Shown here piece after piece: positions 43,066 through 51,471 of a stretch of 64,000 nt of DNA. The notes below the pieces were generated by a model. It ran no database searches, was not told where the DNA came from, and saw only the letters and a program-made list of their open reading frames with translations. Each line of letters begins with the position of its first letter. Position 1 is the first letter of the stretch. The position numbers were made by a program, and so were the translations under genes. Source of the stretch: Anaerolineales bacterium (lineage in GTDB: Bacteria > Chloroflexota > Anaerolineae > Anaerolineales > Villigracilaceae); NCBI GenBank assembly GCA_014379595.1, contig JACMLM010000035.1, positions 186,001-250,000 on the forward strand, given 5' to 3'.

Positions 43066-43245
43066 ATGTGTATAATATGTGCAAGCATCCCGATGGCTGC
43101 AGCTATGGGTGCAAAAATTAATGCAAATCAATTAATACAGCCCATGGAAAAACGAAAACCAATTGGCAAGTTTACAAGTATGATCATTGGCCTGCTTGTA
43201 ATTACATCGGTTGTATATCACACACTGCGTTGGCAGGATCAGTGA
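43066..43245 (+). CDS. 59-residue CxxC single-pass membrane peptide
   Basis: A short gene with a good SD (AAGGAG, 8 nt before ATG). The peptide begins MCIICASIPMAAAMGA, with a CxxC pair at residues 2-5, and has one transmembrane helix (MIIGLLVITSVVYHTL at about 39-54). It is downstream of the rhodanese-like gene by 48 bp, in the same direction, and probably belongs to the same redox operon. A metal or disulfide role for the CxxC is inference. No family is recognised. Translation was checked codon by codon to the TGA at 43243-43245. Confidence 0.7.
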   Translation: MCIICASIPMAAAMGAKINANQLIQPMEKRKPIGKFTSMIIGLLVITSVVYHTLRWQDQ

Positions 43246-43311
43246 ACGAAAAGTGTTAGTTTTCAAATTATATCTGTTGGGAATATTACGAATTGGATTT
43301 GGTAATAATTA

Positions 43312-43370
43312 TAGAAGACCTCCGAGTTCTTGCGAAGTACCCTGTGGGTAAAGAACTCGGAGGTCTTCTA
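43312..43370 (+). terminator. Terminator-like 20-bp perfect hairpin
   Basis: Arms 43312-43331 and 43351-43370 are exact reverse complements (20 bp) with a 19-nt loop. The GACCTCCGAG core also occurs in the hom terminator. It ends the redox operon before the regulator promoter. Confidence 0.75.
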
Positions 43371-43375
43371 CTATC

Positions 43376-43404
43376 TTGACTCTCCGCTTTTTCTCCTTTA
43401 CACT
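43376..43404 (+). promoter_or_regulatory. Promoter of the Fur-family regulator gene
   Basis: TTGACT (43376-43381), a 17-bp spacer and TACACT (43399-43404). The predicted start near 43411 lies within the Fur-box-like palindrome. Confidence 0.7.
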
Positions 43405-43408
43405 TATT

Positions 43409-43427
43409 GACAATGATTTTCATTATC
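43409..43427 (+). promoter_or_regulatory. Fur-box-like operator
   Basis: A 19-bp sequence with arms GACAATGA and TCATTATC around a TTT centre matches the classical Fur box at 16 of 19 positions. It covers the predicted transcription start of the regulator and metal importer genes. Confidence 0.75.
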
Positions 43428-43440
43428 AAAGAGAGCGTTT

Positions 43441-43863
43441 ATGTCTGCTAAACTCTGGCTCACCCAACTACAGGAAAATGGCTATCGCCTTACCAAAGCT
43501 CGCAGTGCGGTGGTTGAGATCGTGCAAAAATCACTGCGCGCGCTTACACCTGTCGAGGTCTATGATATGGCACGTAAGAAATATCGCGCCCTTGGCTTGG
43601 TCACGGTTTATCGCACATTGGAAAAGCTTGAAGAACTTCACCTCATTCAACGTGTGCACCAACCGATGGGATGCCAGGCTTTCATTTCAGCTGGGGAAGG
43701 TCATCAGCATTTATTACTGTGCCAAAACTGCGGACAGGTGGCTTTCTTCGAGGGTGATGATCTGGATATTCTCACGAAATCTATTGCCAAAAAAACAGGC
43801 TACAAGATCCAGGAACACTGGCTGCAACTCTTTGGCCTGTGCGCGAACTGTCGCGTAAATTAA
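43441..43863 (+). CDS. Fur/Zur family metalloregulator
   Basis: A 140-residue Fur superfamily repressor. The winged-helix region is LTKARSAVVEIVQKS with VTVYRTLEKLEELHLIQRV. The C-terminal domain has GHQHLLLCQNCG and a second CANC pair, which together hold the structural zinc. HQH and the downstream EEL/Glu residues are the regulatory metal site. Fur boxes at the promoter and an adjacent metal importer argue that it autoregulates and represses uptake when metal is sufficient. Sequence alone does not separate Fur from Zur. Confidence 0.9.
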   Translation: MSAKLWLTQLQENGYRLTKARSAVVEIVQKSLRALTPVEVYDMARKKYRALGLVTVYRTLEKLEELHLIQRVHQPMGCQAFISAGEGHQHLLLCQNCGQVAFFEGDDLDILTKSIAKKTGYKIQEHWLQLFGLCANCRVN

Positions 43864-43914
43864 TATAATCAAAACTCCTCGCTAAATTGAGAGAGAGAAA
43901 AAAAGAAATCATAA

Positions 43915-44820
43915 ATGAAACAGATTATCAATTCCATTATTGCGAGTTTAACTCTTGCGACTCTTTTCTTAACTTCATGTGGTTCAGTCTCAACAAGCAA
44001 TGACAGCGGCTTGAACATTCTCGCCTCAACCACCTTCCTCGCAGATATTGCTCAGAATATCGCAGGTGACCGCCTGGTAGTGACATCACTTCTGCCTGCT
44101 GGCTCAGACCCTCATGCCTATCAAGCCGCACCTTCTGACGTAGCTAGGATCACTGAAAGTGATTTATTGATCCTCAATGGTCTTGAATATGAACATTTCA
44201 TTGAGTCTTTACTGGAAAACAGTGGAGGGGAGCGACTGATCATCGAGGCCACGACAGGCCTAAGTCCAAATGAAGATGCGGAGAGTGAACATGGAGTCGA
44301 TCCACATATGTGGCTGGATCCCAATCTCGTCGTTACATACGTCGAAAATATCCGCATTGGACTCACTGAAATTGATCCTGATGGCGCGGATATATATAAG
44401 ATGAATGCAGAGGAATATATTGTTCAATTAAAGAATCTTGATTCGTGGATCGTGGAACAGATAAATACGATTCCTGTTAAACGCCGTTTGTTGGTGACTA
44501 ATCATGAAGCATTCGGATATTTTGCGAAGCGATATGGTTTTAAAATAATAGGCTCTGTGATCCCGAGTTTTAGTAGTAATGCAGCCCCTTCTGCGAAGGA
44601 AATGGCAAGCCTGATAGATGAAATCAAAAGACTCAATGTGCCCACTATATTTTTGGACACAGCCGAGAACGATACGATTGCCAAACAGGTAGCTGATGAA
44701 ACAAACGTTATGATTATAGATGATCTGCATTTGGAATCATTAACTGAAGGCGCACCCGCCGCGACTTATATTGACATGATGAAACATAACGTTTCAAGAA
44801 TTGTAGAGGCTTTGAAATAA
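43915..44820 (+). CDS. Metal ABC transporter substrate-binding lipoprotein (cluster A-I, zinc/manganese)
   Basis: A 301-residue TroA/ZnuA-like binding protein with lipobox LFLTSC (Cys20). The likely metal ligands are His in GSDPHAYQ, His in GVDPHMWLDP, His in TNHEAFGYF, and the acidic residue in FLDTAEN. The long His-rich loop of ZnuA is lacking, with only a short EDAESEHGVD segment. The three-His set is compatible with Zn2+ or Mn2+. The permease and ATPase follow in the same operon. Confidence 0.92.
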   Translation: MKQIINSIIASLTLATLFLTSCGSVSTSNDSGLNILASTTFLADIAQNIAGDRLVVTSLLPAGSDPHAYQAAPSDVARITESDLLILNGLEYEHFIESLLENSGGERLIIEATTGLSPNEDAESEHGVDPHMWLDPNLVVTYVENIRIGLTEIDPDGADIYKMNAEEYIVQLKNLDSWIVEQINTIPVKRRLLVTNHEAFGYFAKRYGFKIIGSVIPSFSSNAAPSAKEMASLIDEIKRLNVPTIFLDTAENDTIAKQVADETNVMIIDDLHLESLTEGAPAATYIDMMKHNVSRIVEALK

Positions 44821-44821
44821 T

Positions 44822-45637
44822 ATGTATCCTCATATAAACCATCAAACAGACAAACCGATTCTCGATGTGCGAGAGGTATCCGTTCGCTACAACGGACGTG
44901 TTGCACTTGAAGATATAAAATTTCATTTGCATATTGGCGAACGTATTGCCGTTGTAGGTCCAAACGGAGCAGGGAAAAGCACGTTGTTCAAAGTCGTCTC
45001 TGGTGTTTTGCAGCCTAATGTCGGCGAAGTTACCATTTCTGGTTCCCAGCCTACAGTTCATAGCTGTATTGCATATATTCCACAACGCAGCCAGGTGGAT
45101 TGGAATTTTCCTGTCAGCGTAGCCGATGTGGTGATGATGGGTCGCTCCGCAAAGTTGGGACTATTGAACTGGCCTAAAAAACGAGATTGGGATTTTGTGA
45201 ACCACGCGCTTGAAACCGTTGAGATCGGTAATTTGTCAAAACGACAGATCAGTCAATTATCAGGCGGGCAGCAGCAGCGCATGTTCATTGCGCGTGCATT
45301 GGCCCAGGAAGCGGAATTGATGTTGATGGATGAACCGTTAACAGGTCTCGACACACCTGCTCAAGAAGGCCTGCTTAATTTACTAGATACTTTGCGTGAA
45401 CAAAAAGTTACTGTAATGGTCGCAACACATGACCTTGAACAAGCCGCCAAGCATTTTGATCGGATCATGTTATTAAATAAAAAGATCGTTGCCTTTGGAA
45501 ACGCAGCAGAAGTTTTGCACTCTGACAATTTACTGCACGCCTATGGGGGACGTTTCCGCACAGTGGAAGGAAAAGATGGTTTAGTAACAGTTGATGACTC
45601 TTGCTGTGACGAGGGGGAGCACGATCATGTTCATTAA
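44822..45637 (+). CDS. Metal ABC transporter ATP-binding protein
   Basis: A 271-residue ATPase energising the metal importer. Walker A is GPNGAGKST, the signature is LSGGQQQRM, Walker B is LMLMDEPLTGLD and the H-loop His is in ATHDLEQ. The last residues (VDDSCCDEGEHDHVH) carry two Cys and several His, a possible metal-binding tail that is not part of the usual family fold. It starts 1 bp after the substrate-binding gene and overlaps the permease gene by 11 bp, suggesting translational coupling. Confidence 0.93.
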   Translation: MYPHINHQTDKPILDVREVSVRYNGRVALEDIKFHLHIGERIAVVGPNGAGKSTLFKVVSGVLQPNVGEVTISGSQPTVHSCIAYIPQRSQVDWNFPVSVADVVMMGRSAKLGLLNWPKKRDWDFVNHALETVEIGNLSKRQISQLSGGQQQRMFIARALAQEAELMLMDEPLTGLDTPAQEGLLNLLDTLREQKVTVMVATHDLEQAAKHFDRIMLLNKKIVAFGNAAEVLHSDNLLHAYGGRFRTVEGKDGLVTVDDSCCDEGEHDHVH

Positions 45638-46460
45638 CTGGTTGATGGAACCGCTTCAATATGAATTCATGCAGCGTGGAATGATCGCAGCTGTGTTGGT
45701 TGGAATTGTTTGTGCCGTTATTGGCACATATGTTGTCTTACGCGGCATGGCATTCTTCGGTGATGCGCTTGCACACACCATATTACCTGGCATTGCAATC
45801 GGCTATCTCATTACAGGTGGCGCGCGTGACACTTTATTTTGGTGGGCACTAGGAACCGCCGTCATCGCATCCTTGGGTATTGGCGCGATCAGCAAACAGG
45901 CGGAGATCAAGGAAGATACAGCCATTGGCATTATCTTCGCGGGGATGTTCGCGCTTGGCATTGCACTCATTTCAACTGTTCGCAGTTATGCGGTGGATTT
46001 GAGCCACTTTTTATTTGGCGATGTTTTGGGCGTATCCACACAAAGCTTATGGCTGATCATCGTCTTTGGAGCGATCGTTCTGTTGACAATAGCTGCTTTC
46101 TACAAGGAATTCCTTACACTTTCATTTGACCCCATTCTCGCCGCAACGCTTCGTATGCCCGTGAATTTGCTCAATAACCTTTTGCTATCTCTGATCGCTG
46201 TGACAGTTGCCGTTTCCCTTCAAACAGTCGGTGTGGCATTGATGGTTGCAATGCTCGTCACTCCCGCCGCAACAGCATCTTTACTCACTCAACGCCTGCC
46301 AAAGATGATGATGCTTTCTGCTTTCTTTGCCGCGCTATCAGGCGTAATCGGTTTATATCTTTCGTATTATTTAAGCATCGCCTCAGGCGCTGCAATAGTA
46401 CTAACGGCTACAGTTTTTTTCCTATTTGCATTCTTGTGGAAACGAATGAAGTCTGTATAA
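45627..46460 (+). CDS. Metal ABC transporter permease
   Basis: A 277-residue ZnuB/MntB-type permease with eight or more helices, the typical central segment (VLRGMAFFGDALAHTILPGIA) and the C-terminal VGVALMVAMLVTPAATASLL. The ATG at 45627 was chosen because a GAGGGGG SD lies just before it. A longer frame from 45591 overlaps more of the ATPase gene and lacks an SD. It completes the regulator-binder-ATPase-permease operon. Confidence 0.93.
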   Translation: MFINWLMEPLQYEFMQRGMIAAVLVGIVCAVIGTYVVLRGMAFFGDALAHTILPGIAIGYLITGGARDTLFWWALGTAVIASLGIGAISKQAEIKEDTAIGIIFAGMFALGIALISTVRSYAVDLSHFLFGDVLGVSTQSLWLIIVFGAIVLLTIAAFYKEFLTLSFDPILAATLRMPVNLLNNLLLSLIAVTVAVSLQTVGVALMVAMLVTPAATASLLTQRLPKMMMLSAFFAALSGVIGLYLSYYLSIASGAAIVLTATVFFLFAFLWKRMKSV

Positions 46461-46505
46461 TGGATTTATTGTTATCCACAAATCATTCATACAGGAGAAT
46501 TTCAT

Positions 46506-46949
46506 ATGACTATTGTTGAAACATCCATAAAAGTCAGCCAGCCAGTTGAAAAAGTTTTTGAGTTTCTCACCAACCTTGATCAGATGAAAAAAATGAGCCA
46601 ATACATTACAGCCGTGGAAGCGGATGGACCACTTAAACTCGGCTCAAAATACACGATCAAGACCTCGTCCAATGGTCATAATATTGAAACCAAGAATGAA
46701 GTCGTAGCCTTTGAGAAGAATAAGATATTTGGCTCAAAGGCATTTGCCGCGCCTCCCGCTTCTGATGTGATCAGCACCTATATCCTGGAGCCAGACGGAT
46801 CAGGCACAAACTTGATCCTGCAAACAGACGCGGTGCTTTTGCCCGCTGGCATGCCCAGTATGCCCGGCATGGAAGATATGATCAAAAATCAAATGATCAC
46901 CGGCTTCAATACCGTGCTGGCTTCCATGAAAAAGGCAATCGAAGGCTAA
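46506..46949 (+). CDS. SRPBCC (START-like) family protein
   Basis: A 147-residue protein of the polyketide cyclase/dehydrase-like START fold. It starts with ETSIKVSQPVEKVFEFLTNL, and the middle and C-terminal strands (ISTYILEPDGSGTNLIL) and long helix (ITGFNTVLASMKKAIEG) fit. The fold binds hydrophobic ligands in a cavity, and the substrate is unknown. It is a separate gene, 45 bp after the permease, with an SD (AGGAGA), and ends in a strong terminator. Confidence 0.85.
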   Translation: MTIVETSIKVSQPVEKVFEFLTNLDQMKKMSQYITAVEADGPLKLGSKYTIKTSSNGHNIETKNEVVAFEKNKIFGSKAFAAPPASDVISTYILEPDGSGTNLILQTDAVLLPAGMPSMPGMEDMIKNQMITGFNTVLASMKKAIEG

Positions 46950-46968
46950 TTTATTTTTCATCTAAATC

Positions 46969-47001
46969 AACTTTCCCGCAGATTCTTTCTGCGGGAAAGT
47001 T
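46969..47001 (+). terminator. Intrinsic terminator
   Basis: Arms 46969-46981 and 46989-47001 form a 13-bp stem (AACTTTCCCGCAG), followed by TTATTTT. Confidence 0.85.
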
Positions 47002-47083
47002 TTATTTTGGCTCACTTGCTAACCTCTTGAATACAGAATAAAATCCCACTCTTGTTAAGAATTTCATGTTTTTAGAACTAACT

Positions 47084-48184
47084 ATGATCAAGATAAATTT
47101 ACTATCACTCTTGCTTGTTTTTATTTTAATAATATCGAGTTGTTCACCGCAAATCGTTGAACCAACAGCAAGATTTCCGTCTCAAATTAACCCGACCTCA
47201 TCCAATACACCAAATACAACTGTCAAATGGGGCAATCTTATTTTGACAGGAAAGCTGATCTACCTTGATAGTACTGTGGAAAATAAAAAACTTTTAATGA
47301 GCATTCAGTCGCTTGATTTAGCTACTGGCGAAACTTTTACAATATTCGATGCCCCAGTAAATTCCCATCTTTTTTATGTAGCTGTGTCTCCAGATAACAA
47401 ACAACTGGTCATATCTTATTCCCCTCCTCCAGTGGACAATATCACTGTATATCAAGGTATCTACACAATGCCCATGGATGGTTCTGCTCCTCCAGAATTG
47501 TTGTTTATGCCACCTGCGAAAGAAGACCAATATATTCAAGCTGAATGGTCAGCAGACGGGAACTATATTTACTATACACACGTCAATTATTCAACTCCAC
47601 TGGCTGAAGGTCAGCAGGAGCCGATTCACAGCATCTCTCGAATGACTTATCCAAACGGTAAATCAGAACTGATTATAGATAAGGCTTATTGGCCAAGGCT
47701 CTCAACCGATGGAACTCAACTTGTTTACGTCGCAATTGATCCTGTGAGCGGAAAAGACACGCTCTTCATATCAAACTCCGACGGGACAAATGCCCACGCC
47801 GTGCCAATTGATCCATCTATGAACTACGAAGTTATTGATGCGCCCATGTTCTCAGCGAATGGTCAAACTATTTTCTTCAGCGCCCCTGCTCCGCGTCAAA
47901 CCTACGAACGAAACTGGTTCGAAAAACTAACAGGAGTTACTATCGCTTCAGCCCATGGCGATACTCCCTCTGACTTATGGTCAGTTCCAACCACAGGCGG
48001 AACTCCAATGCAAATCACACACATGGAAACTTCAGATTTATTTGCCAGTTTCTCACCAGATAATGAACATATTGCACTCTTCAGTGAACAAGGTTTATTT
48101 GTTATGAATGCAGATGGTTCAGAGTTGACACTGTTAGCCCCCAACCCACAAACTATCTCTGGCACAGTCAGGTGGATACCCTAG
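47084..48184 (+). CDS. TolB-like beta-propeller lipoprotein
   Basis: A 366-residue exported protein with lipobox ILIISSC (Cys20 from the chosen ATG at 47084). The rest shows repeated propeller-blade motifs with SPD/STDGT/SANGQ turns (VAVSPDNKQLVISY, EWSADGNYIYYTH, PRLSTDGTQLVYV, MFSANGQTIFFSA and FSPDNEHIALFS). These are PD40/WD40-like repeats similar to TolB or dipeptidyl peptidase propellers without the peptidase domain. An ATG at 47066 would lengthen it by six residues. The function is not known. Confidence 0.8.
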   Translation: MIKINLLSLLLVFILIISSCSPQIVEPTARFPSQINPTSSNTPNTTVKWGNLILTGKLIYLDSTVENKKLLMSIQSLDLATGETFTIFDAPVNSHLFYVAVSPDNKQLVISYSPPPVDNITVYQGIYTMPMDGSAPPELLFMPPAKEDQYIQAEWSADGNYIYYTHVNYSTPLAEGQQEPIHSISRMTYPNGKSELIIDKAYWPRLSTDGTQLVYVAIDPVSGKDTLFISNSDGTNAHAVPIDPSMNYEVIDAPMFSANGQTIFFSAPAPRQTYERNWFEKLTGVTIASAHGDTPSDLWSVPTTGGTPMQITHMETSDLFASFSPDNEHIALFSEQGLFVMNADGSELTLLAPNPQTISGTVRWIP

Positions 48185-48228
48185 CATATTCTCTCTTGGC
48201 ATCAAATCAGGTGCCAAATCATTTCGGT

Positions 48229-48234
48229 TAGAAT
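48229..48234 (+). promoter_or_regulatory. -10 box 7 nt before the M1 peptidase start
   Basis: TAGAAT precedes the ATG at 48242 by 7 nt. No SD lies between, which suggests a leaderless transcript. Confidence 0.4.
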
Positions 48235-48241
48235 ACAGCCC

Positions 48242-49729
48242 ATGCGAAACAAAATCACTCGACCTATTTCTGTTCTCTTCTTGTTTGTATTTATCATCTC
48301 AGCCTGCACATCCGCTGCGCCTGTAGAAACGGTCACACCTACTGCATTACTGGAAATACCCACGGCAACAATTACATCTTTGCCTACTGCTACTCTCACC
48401 TCGGTACCTACGCCTGCCCCAGCTCTTGAACGTGCCAGATACACACTGAACACCGCCATTGACTATGATGCCCATACTGTCACAGTCGACCAGACGATTC
48501 TATATCCCAATCACACGGGCAACCAACTCAACACTCTTGTACTCGCCATGGTCCCCAATCTCTGGCAGGATAGCTTCACCCTCAACAGCATCGCCATTGA
48601 CGGAACTCCAACCACAACATATTCCTTCCAGGGTCAAAGGTTGGATGTTGCATTATCCTCCTTTATTAAACCCGAAGGCGTGATAACCATTAATCTTCAA
48701 TACACCCTTGCACTTCCTTTTGCAGAACAAGAAGACCCAAATATTTCACGCCCGCGTATTTATGGATACACAACTCGTCAGATGAATCTCACCAACTGGT
48801 ATCCATTTGTTGTTCCGTTCAGCAATGGTGATTGGGTGTTACATGACCCCTGGTATTACGGCGAACATCTCGTTTATGACGCTGCAGATTATGAAGTAAA
48901 TGTCACATTTGCAGACCCAGCCACAGCACCGATCGTTGCCGCGAGTGGATTCCCTGAACAGCAGGAAAATTTCACGCGTTATACGATCACATCTGCACGC
49001 GCGTTTGCTTTATCGGCAAGCCGCGAATTCAAAGTCTCTAGCCTGCAAGTTGACGATATAACTGTTTCAAGCTATTACTTCGCCTTCAATGAACCTGGCG
49101 GACAGGCTGCATTACAAACCACTGCCGAAGCTTTGCAAGTATTTAGTCAACGCTATGGACCTTATACACATAAAACGCTTTCGCTTGTGATGGGTGATTT
49201 TAATGACGGCATGGAATTCTCAGCTCTCTTTTATCTCAGCCGTGATTTTTATAATTTATATGATGGTACGCCTGCCAACTATCTCACGTTCGTAGCCGTA
49301 CATGAAACGTCACATCAGTGGTGGTTTGAGCAGGTGGCAAGCGATCAGGCTTTGCAGCCCTGGATAGATGAAGCTCTGGCTGCATACTCCGAACGAGTCT
49401 ATTACGAGAACATGCATCCCGATCTTGTCAGCTGGTGGTGGGCATATAGAATTGATTTTTATCAGCCGCAGGGGTTTGTAGATATTCCAATTTATGATGG
49501 TCAGGGTTTTCGCCCCTACACCAACGCAGCATATTTTCGAGGCGCACACTTTCTTGAAGACATACGCGCACGCATTGGTGATGAAGCCTTCTTTGCTTTC
49601 ATTCAAGATTATCTTGCACAGAGCCGCGGCAAGATCGTTACTGCCACCGATTTCTTTCGCATCCTAAGTGAACACACCAGCACAGATTATTCTGATATTG
49701 TGCGCCAGTATTTTCAAAACTCCTATTGA
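48242..49729 (+). CDS. M1 family metallopeptidase-like lipoprotein, tandem copy 1
   Basis: A 495-residue exported protein with lipobox FIISAC (Cys22) and a Thr/Pro stalk (about 27-60). The peptidase domain has the zinc site HETSHQWWF, with the third ligand in WIDEALAAYSE 18 residues on. The N-terminal beta domain is present. The sequence DGMEFSALFYLS occupies the GxMEN position in changed form, so substrate choice may differ from classical aminopeptidases. The following gene is a close paralogue, and the two are translationally coupled (TGATG overlap). Confidence 0.88.
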   Translation: MRNKITRPISVLFLFVFIISACTSAAPVETVTPTALLEIPTATITSLPTATLTSVPTPAPALERARYTLNTAIDYDAHTVTVDQTILYPNHTGNQLNTLVLAMVPNLWQDSFTLNSIAIDGTPTTTYSFQGQRLDVALSSFIKPEGVITINLQYTLALPFAEQEDPNISRPRIYGYTTRQMNLTNWYPFVVPFSNGDWVLHDPWYYGEHLVYDAADYEVNVTFADPATAPIVAASGFPEQQENFTRYTITSARAFALSASREFKVSSLQVDDITVSSYYFAFNEPGGQAALQTTAEALQVFSQRYGPYTHKTLSLVMGDFNDGMEFSALFYLSRDFYNLYDGTPANYLTFVAVHETSHQWWFEQVASDQALQPWIDEALAAYSERVYYENMHPDLVSWWWAYRIDFYQPQGFVDIPIYDGQGFRPYTNAAYFRGAHFLEDIRARIGDEAFFAFIQDYLAQSRGKIVTATDFFRILSEHTSTDYSDIVRQYFQNSY

Positions 49730-51330
49730 TGAAGCATAAAAAATCATTTAAACATTTTTCTGGATGGAATCCGTTAAAGGCAGTTACCTTTATTTTGCTT
49801 TTAACTTTTCTGTCGTCATGCGCCTCGCCTACACAAACCCCGCCTCAATTCTCAACCTTTATGCTGGTGACTCAAGACCCCAATGCTTCACCCACGCCCA
49901 CGCCTTTTCAACCAGCTAGTCAAGTAGATACACCGATCCCTTCATTCACACCCGTTCCAATTGCATCATCCACATTAGAACCTACACAGACCTTTACTGC
50001 ACTTCCGCCTACATCAATACCTTTACCTGTAAACACCTTATCCCCACAGCCAACGAATTCTTCGCACACAAACTATATCCTGTATGCAACATTAGATTTC
50101 AATGCACGAACCCTTACAGTAGATGAAACCATCCGTTATTACAACAACACGGGCACGGCATTATCAGATATTGTCTTATCCGTTCAACCAAATCGATATG
50201 GCGGTGCTTTCGTCTTGAATTCGATATCGTTGGATAACGCAGCACTGACAACTTATACACTCAACGATCAACGCCTGACGTTGAGCCTGCCTCAGTCTCT
50301 TCAGCCAAATTCAGCTGTAACTCTGTCGCTTAACTTCAAAATTAATATTCCTGCAAAACGGTCAGACGGGTTATTCGGGTATGACTTCAACCAGATCAAC
50401 CTGACAGATTGGTATCCATTTGTTGTGCCTAATATCAACGGCTGGGTTTTACATGATCCGTCTTCTCTGGGCGAATATCTTGTATACGATTCTTCTGACA
50501 TTGAATTGAATCTAAAAACAGATTCAAATATCATCATTGCTGCTAGTGCGCCTGCCGAACAAAACGGCGAATGGACACGTTATCGTTTATATGGCGCGCG
50601 TATGTTCACCTTATCAGCGAGTGACGAGTTCCTCGTGGCAGAATCAGCTGTCGGGGCGGTTGTGATCCGCTCCTATTATTTCGCTGGCTACCAAACCGCA
50701 GCCGAAGCCATCTTAGCCACAGCAGCAGATGCTGTCAGCACATTTGAGTCTAACTATGCACCGTATCCATATCAAACACTTTCCATAGTGCAAGCGGATA
50801 TTAACGATGGACAGGAATCTGATGCACTGATATTTCTTGCCACAGATTTTTATGCTCAATACAGCGGCGGTGCGAGAAATAATCTCACTACCATCGGAGT
50901 GCATGAGATCGCGCATCAATGGTGGTTCGGGTTGGTGGGGAGCGACCAGGCGCTCAACCCCTGGCTGGATGAGGCGCTTGCACTATATAGTGAACGTATC
51001 TTTTATGAAAACAATTATCCAGCGAATATCTCCTGGTGGTGGCAATATCGTGTGGATTATTTCAAACCAAGTGGCTTTGTAGACATGCCAGTTTACAGTG
51101 CAGGTTCACATCGCGAATATGTAAATGCGGTCTACTTGAATGGAGCGCATTTTATGGATGATGTGCGCGAACGAATGGGGTACGGAAATTTTGCCAAGTT
51201 CTTAAAGACTTATGCAGAGCGTTATTCACGCGGACATGCAACGCCTGCAGATTTCTTCGCAGTTTTGAGGGAAACCATCAATATCGATATCAGTGACTTG
51301 GTATCAAAATATTTTTCGCAGTCTTATTAA
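49729..51330 (+). CDS. M1 family metallopeptidase-like lipoprotein, tandem copy 2
   Basis: A 533-residue paralogue of the preceding gene, with lipobox LTFLSSC (about Cys26), a longer Thr/Pro/Ser stalk (about 30-110), and the M1 fold with HEIAHQWWF and WLDEALALYSE. The ATG at 49729 overlaps the previous stop, and TTG at 49726 is a less likely start. Both copies carry SWWW or SWWWQYRVD segments and a C-terminal helix ending in YFSQSY or YFQNSY. A terminator follows. Confidence 0.88.
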   Translation: MKHKKSFKHFSGWNPLKAVTFILLLTFLSSCASPTQTPPQFSTFMLVTQDPNASPTPTPFQPASQVDTPIPSFTPVPIASSTLEPTQTFTALPPTSIPLPVNTLSPQPTNSSHTNYILYATLDFNARTLTVDETIRYYNNTGTALSDIVLSVQPNRYGGAFVLNSISLDNAALTTYTLNDQRLTLSLPQSLQPNSAVTLSLNFKINIPAKRSDGLFGYDFNQINLTDWYPFVVPNINGWVLHDPSSLGEYLVYDSSDIELNLKTDSNIIIAASAPAEQNGEWTRYRLYGARMFTLSASDEFLVAESAVGAVVIRSYYFAGYQTAAEAILATAADAVSTFESNYAPYPYQTLSIVQADINDGQESDALIFLATDFYAQYSGGARNNLTTIGVHEIAHQWWFGLVGSDQALNPWLDEALALYSERIFYENNYPANISWWWQYRVDYFKPSGFVDMPVYSAGSHREYVNAVYLNGAHFMDDVRERMGYGNFAKFLKTYAERYSRGHATPADFFAVLRETINIDISDLVSKYFSQSY

Positions 51331-51351
51331 ATAGTTATCACACTTTGACTA

Positions 51352-51385
51352 CAAAGAGCACAGAGAAAATTCTCTGTGCTCTTTG
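51352..51385 (+). terminator. Hairpin after the M1 peptidase genes
   Basis: Arms 51352-51367 and 51370-51385 are exact 16-bp reverse complements with a 2-nt loop (CAAAGAGCACAGAGAA). The tail is only weakly T-rich. The sequence resembles the palindromic repeats seen elsewhere in the window. Confidence 0.6.
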
Positions 51386-51433
51386 GTTGCATAAATCAGT
51401 TATTAATCTTTCATAAGAAATTTCCCGTGATTA

Positions 51434-51467
51434 TTGACTTATCTCTATTTGTAACTATAATTGTTAC
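51434..51467 (+). promoter_or_regulatory. Promoter and inverted-repeat operator of the Rrf2 gene
   Basis: TTGACT (51434-51439), a 16-bp spacer and TATAAT (51456-51461). The inverted repeat GTAAC-N7-GTTAC (51451-51455 and 51463-51467) overlaps the -10 box, as expected for autorepression. The ATG at 51472 is 10 nt from the -10 box. Confidence 0.7.
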
Positions 51468-51471
51468 GAAT

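Noticed and set aside
43376-43858. Alternative plus-strand frame of 160 residues overlapping the Fur-family gene
   Set aside because: Frame-shifted shadow of the regulator with no domain and no SD; it starts in the promoter.
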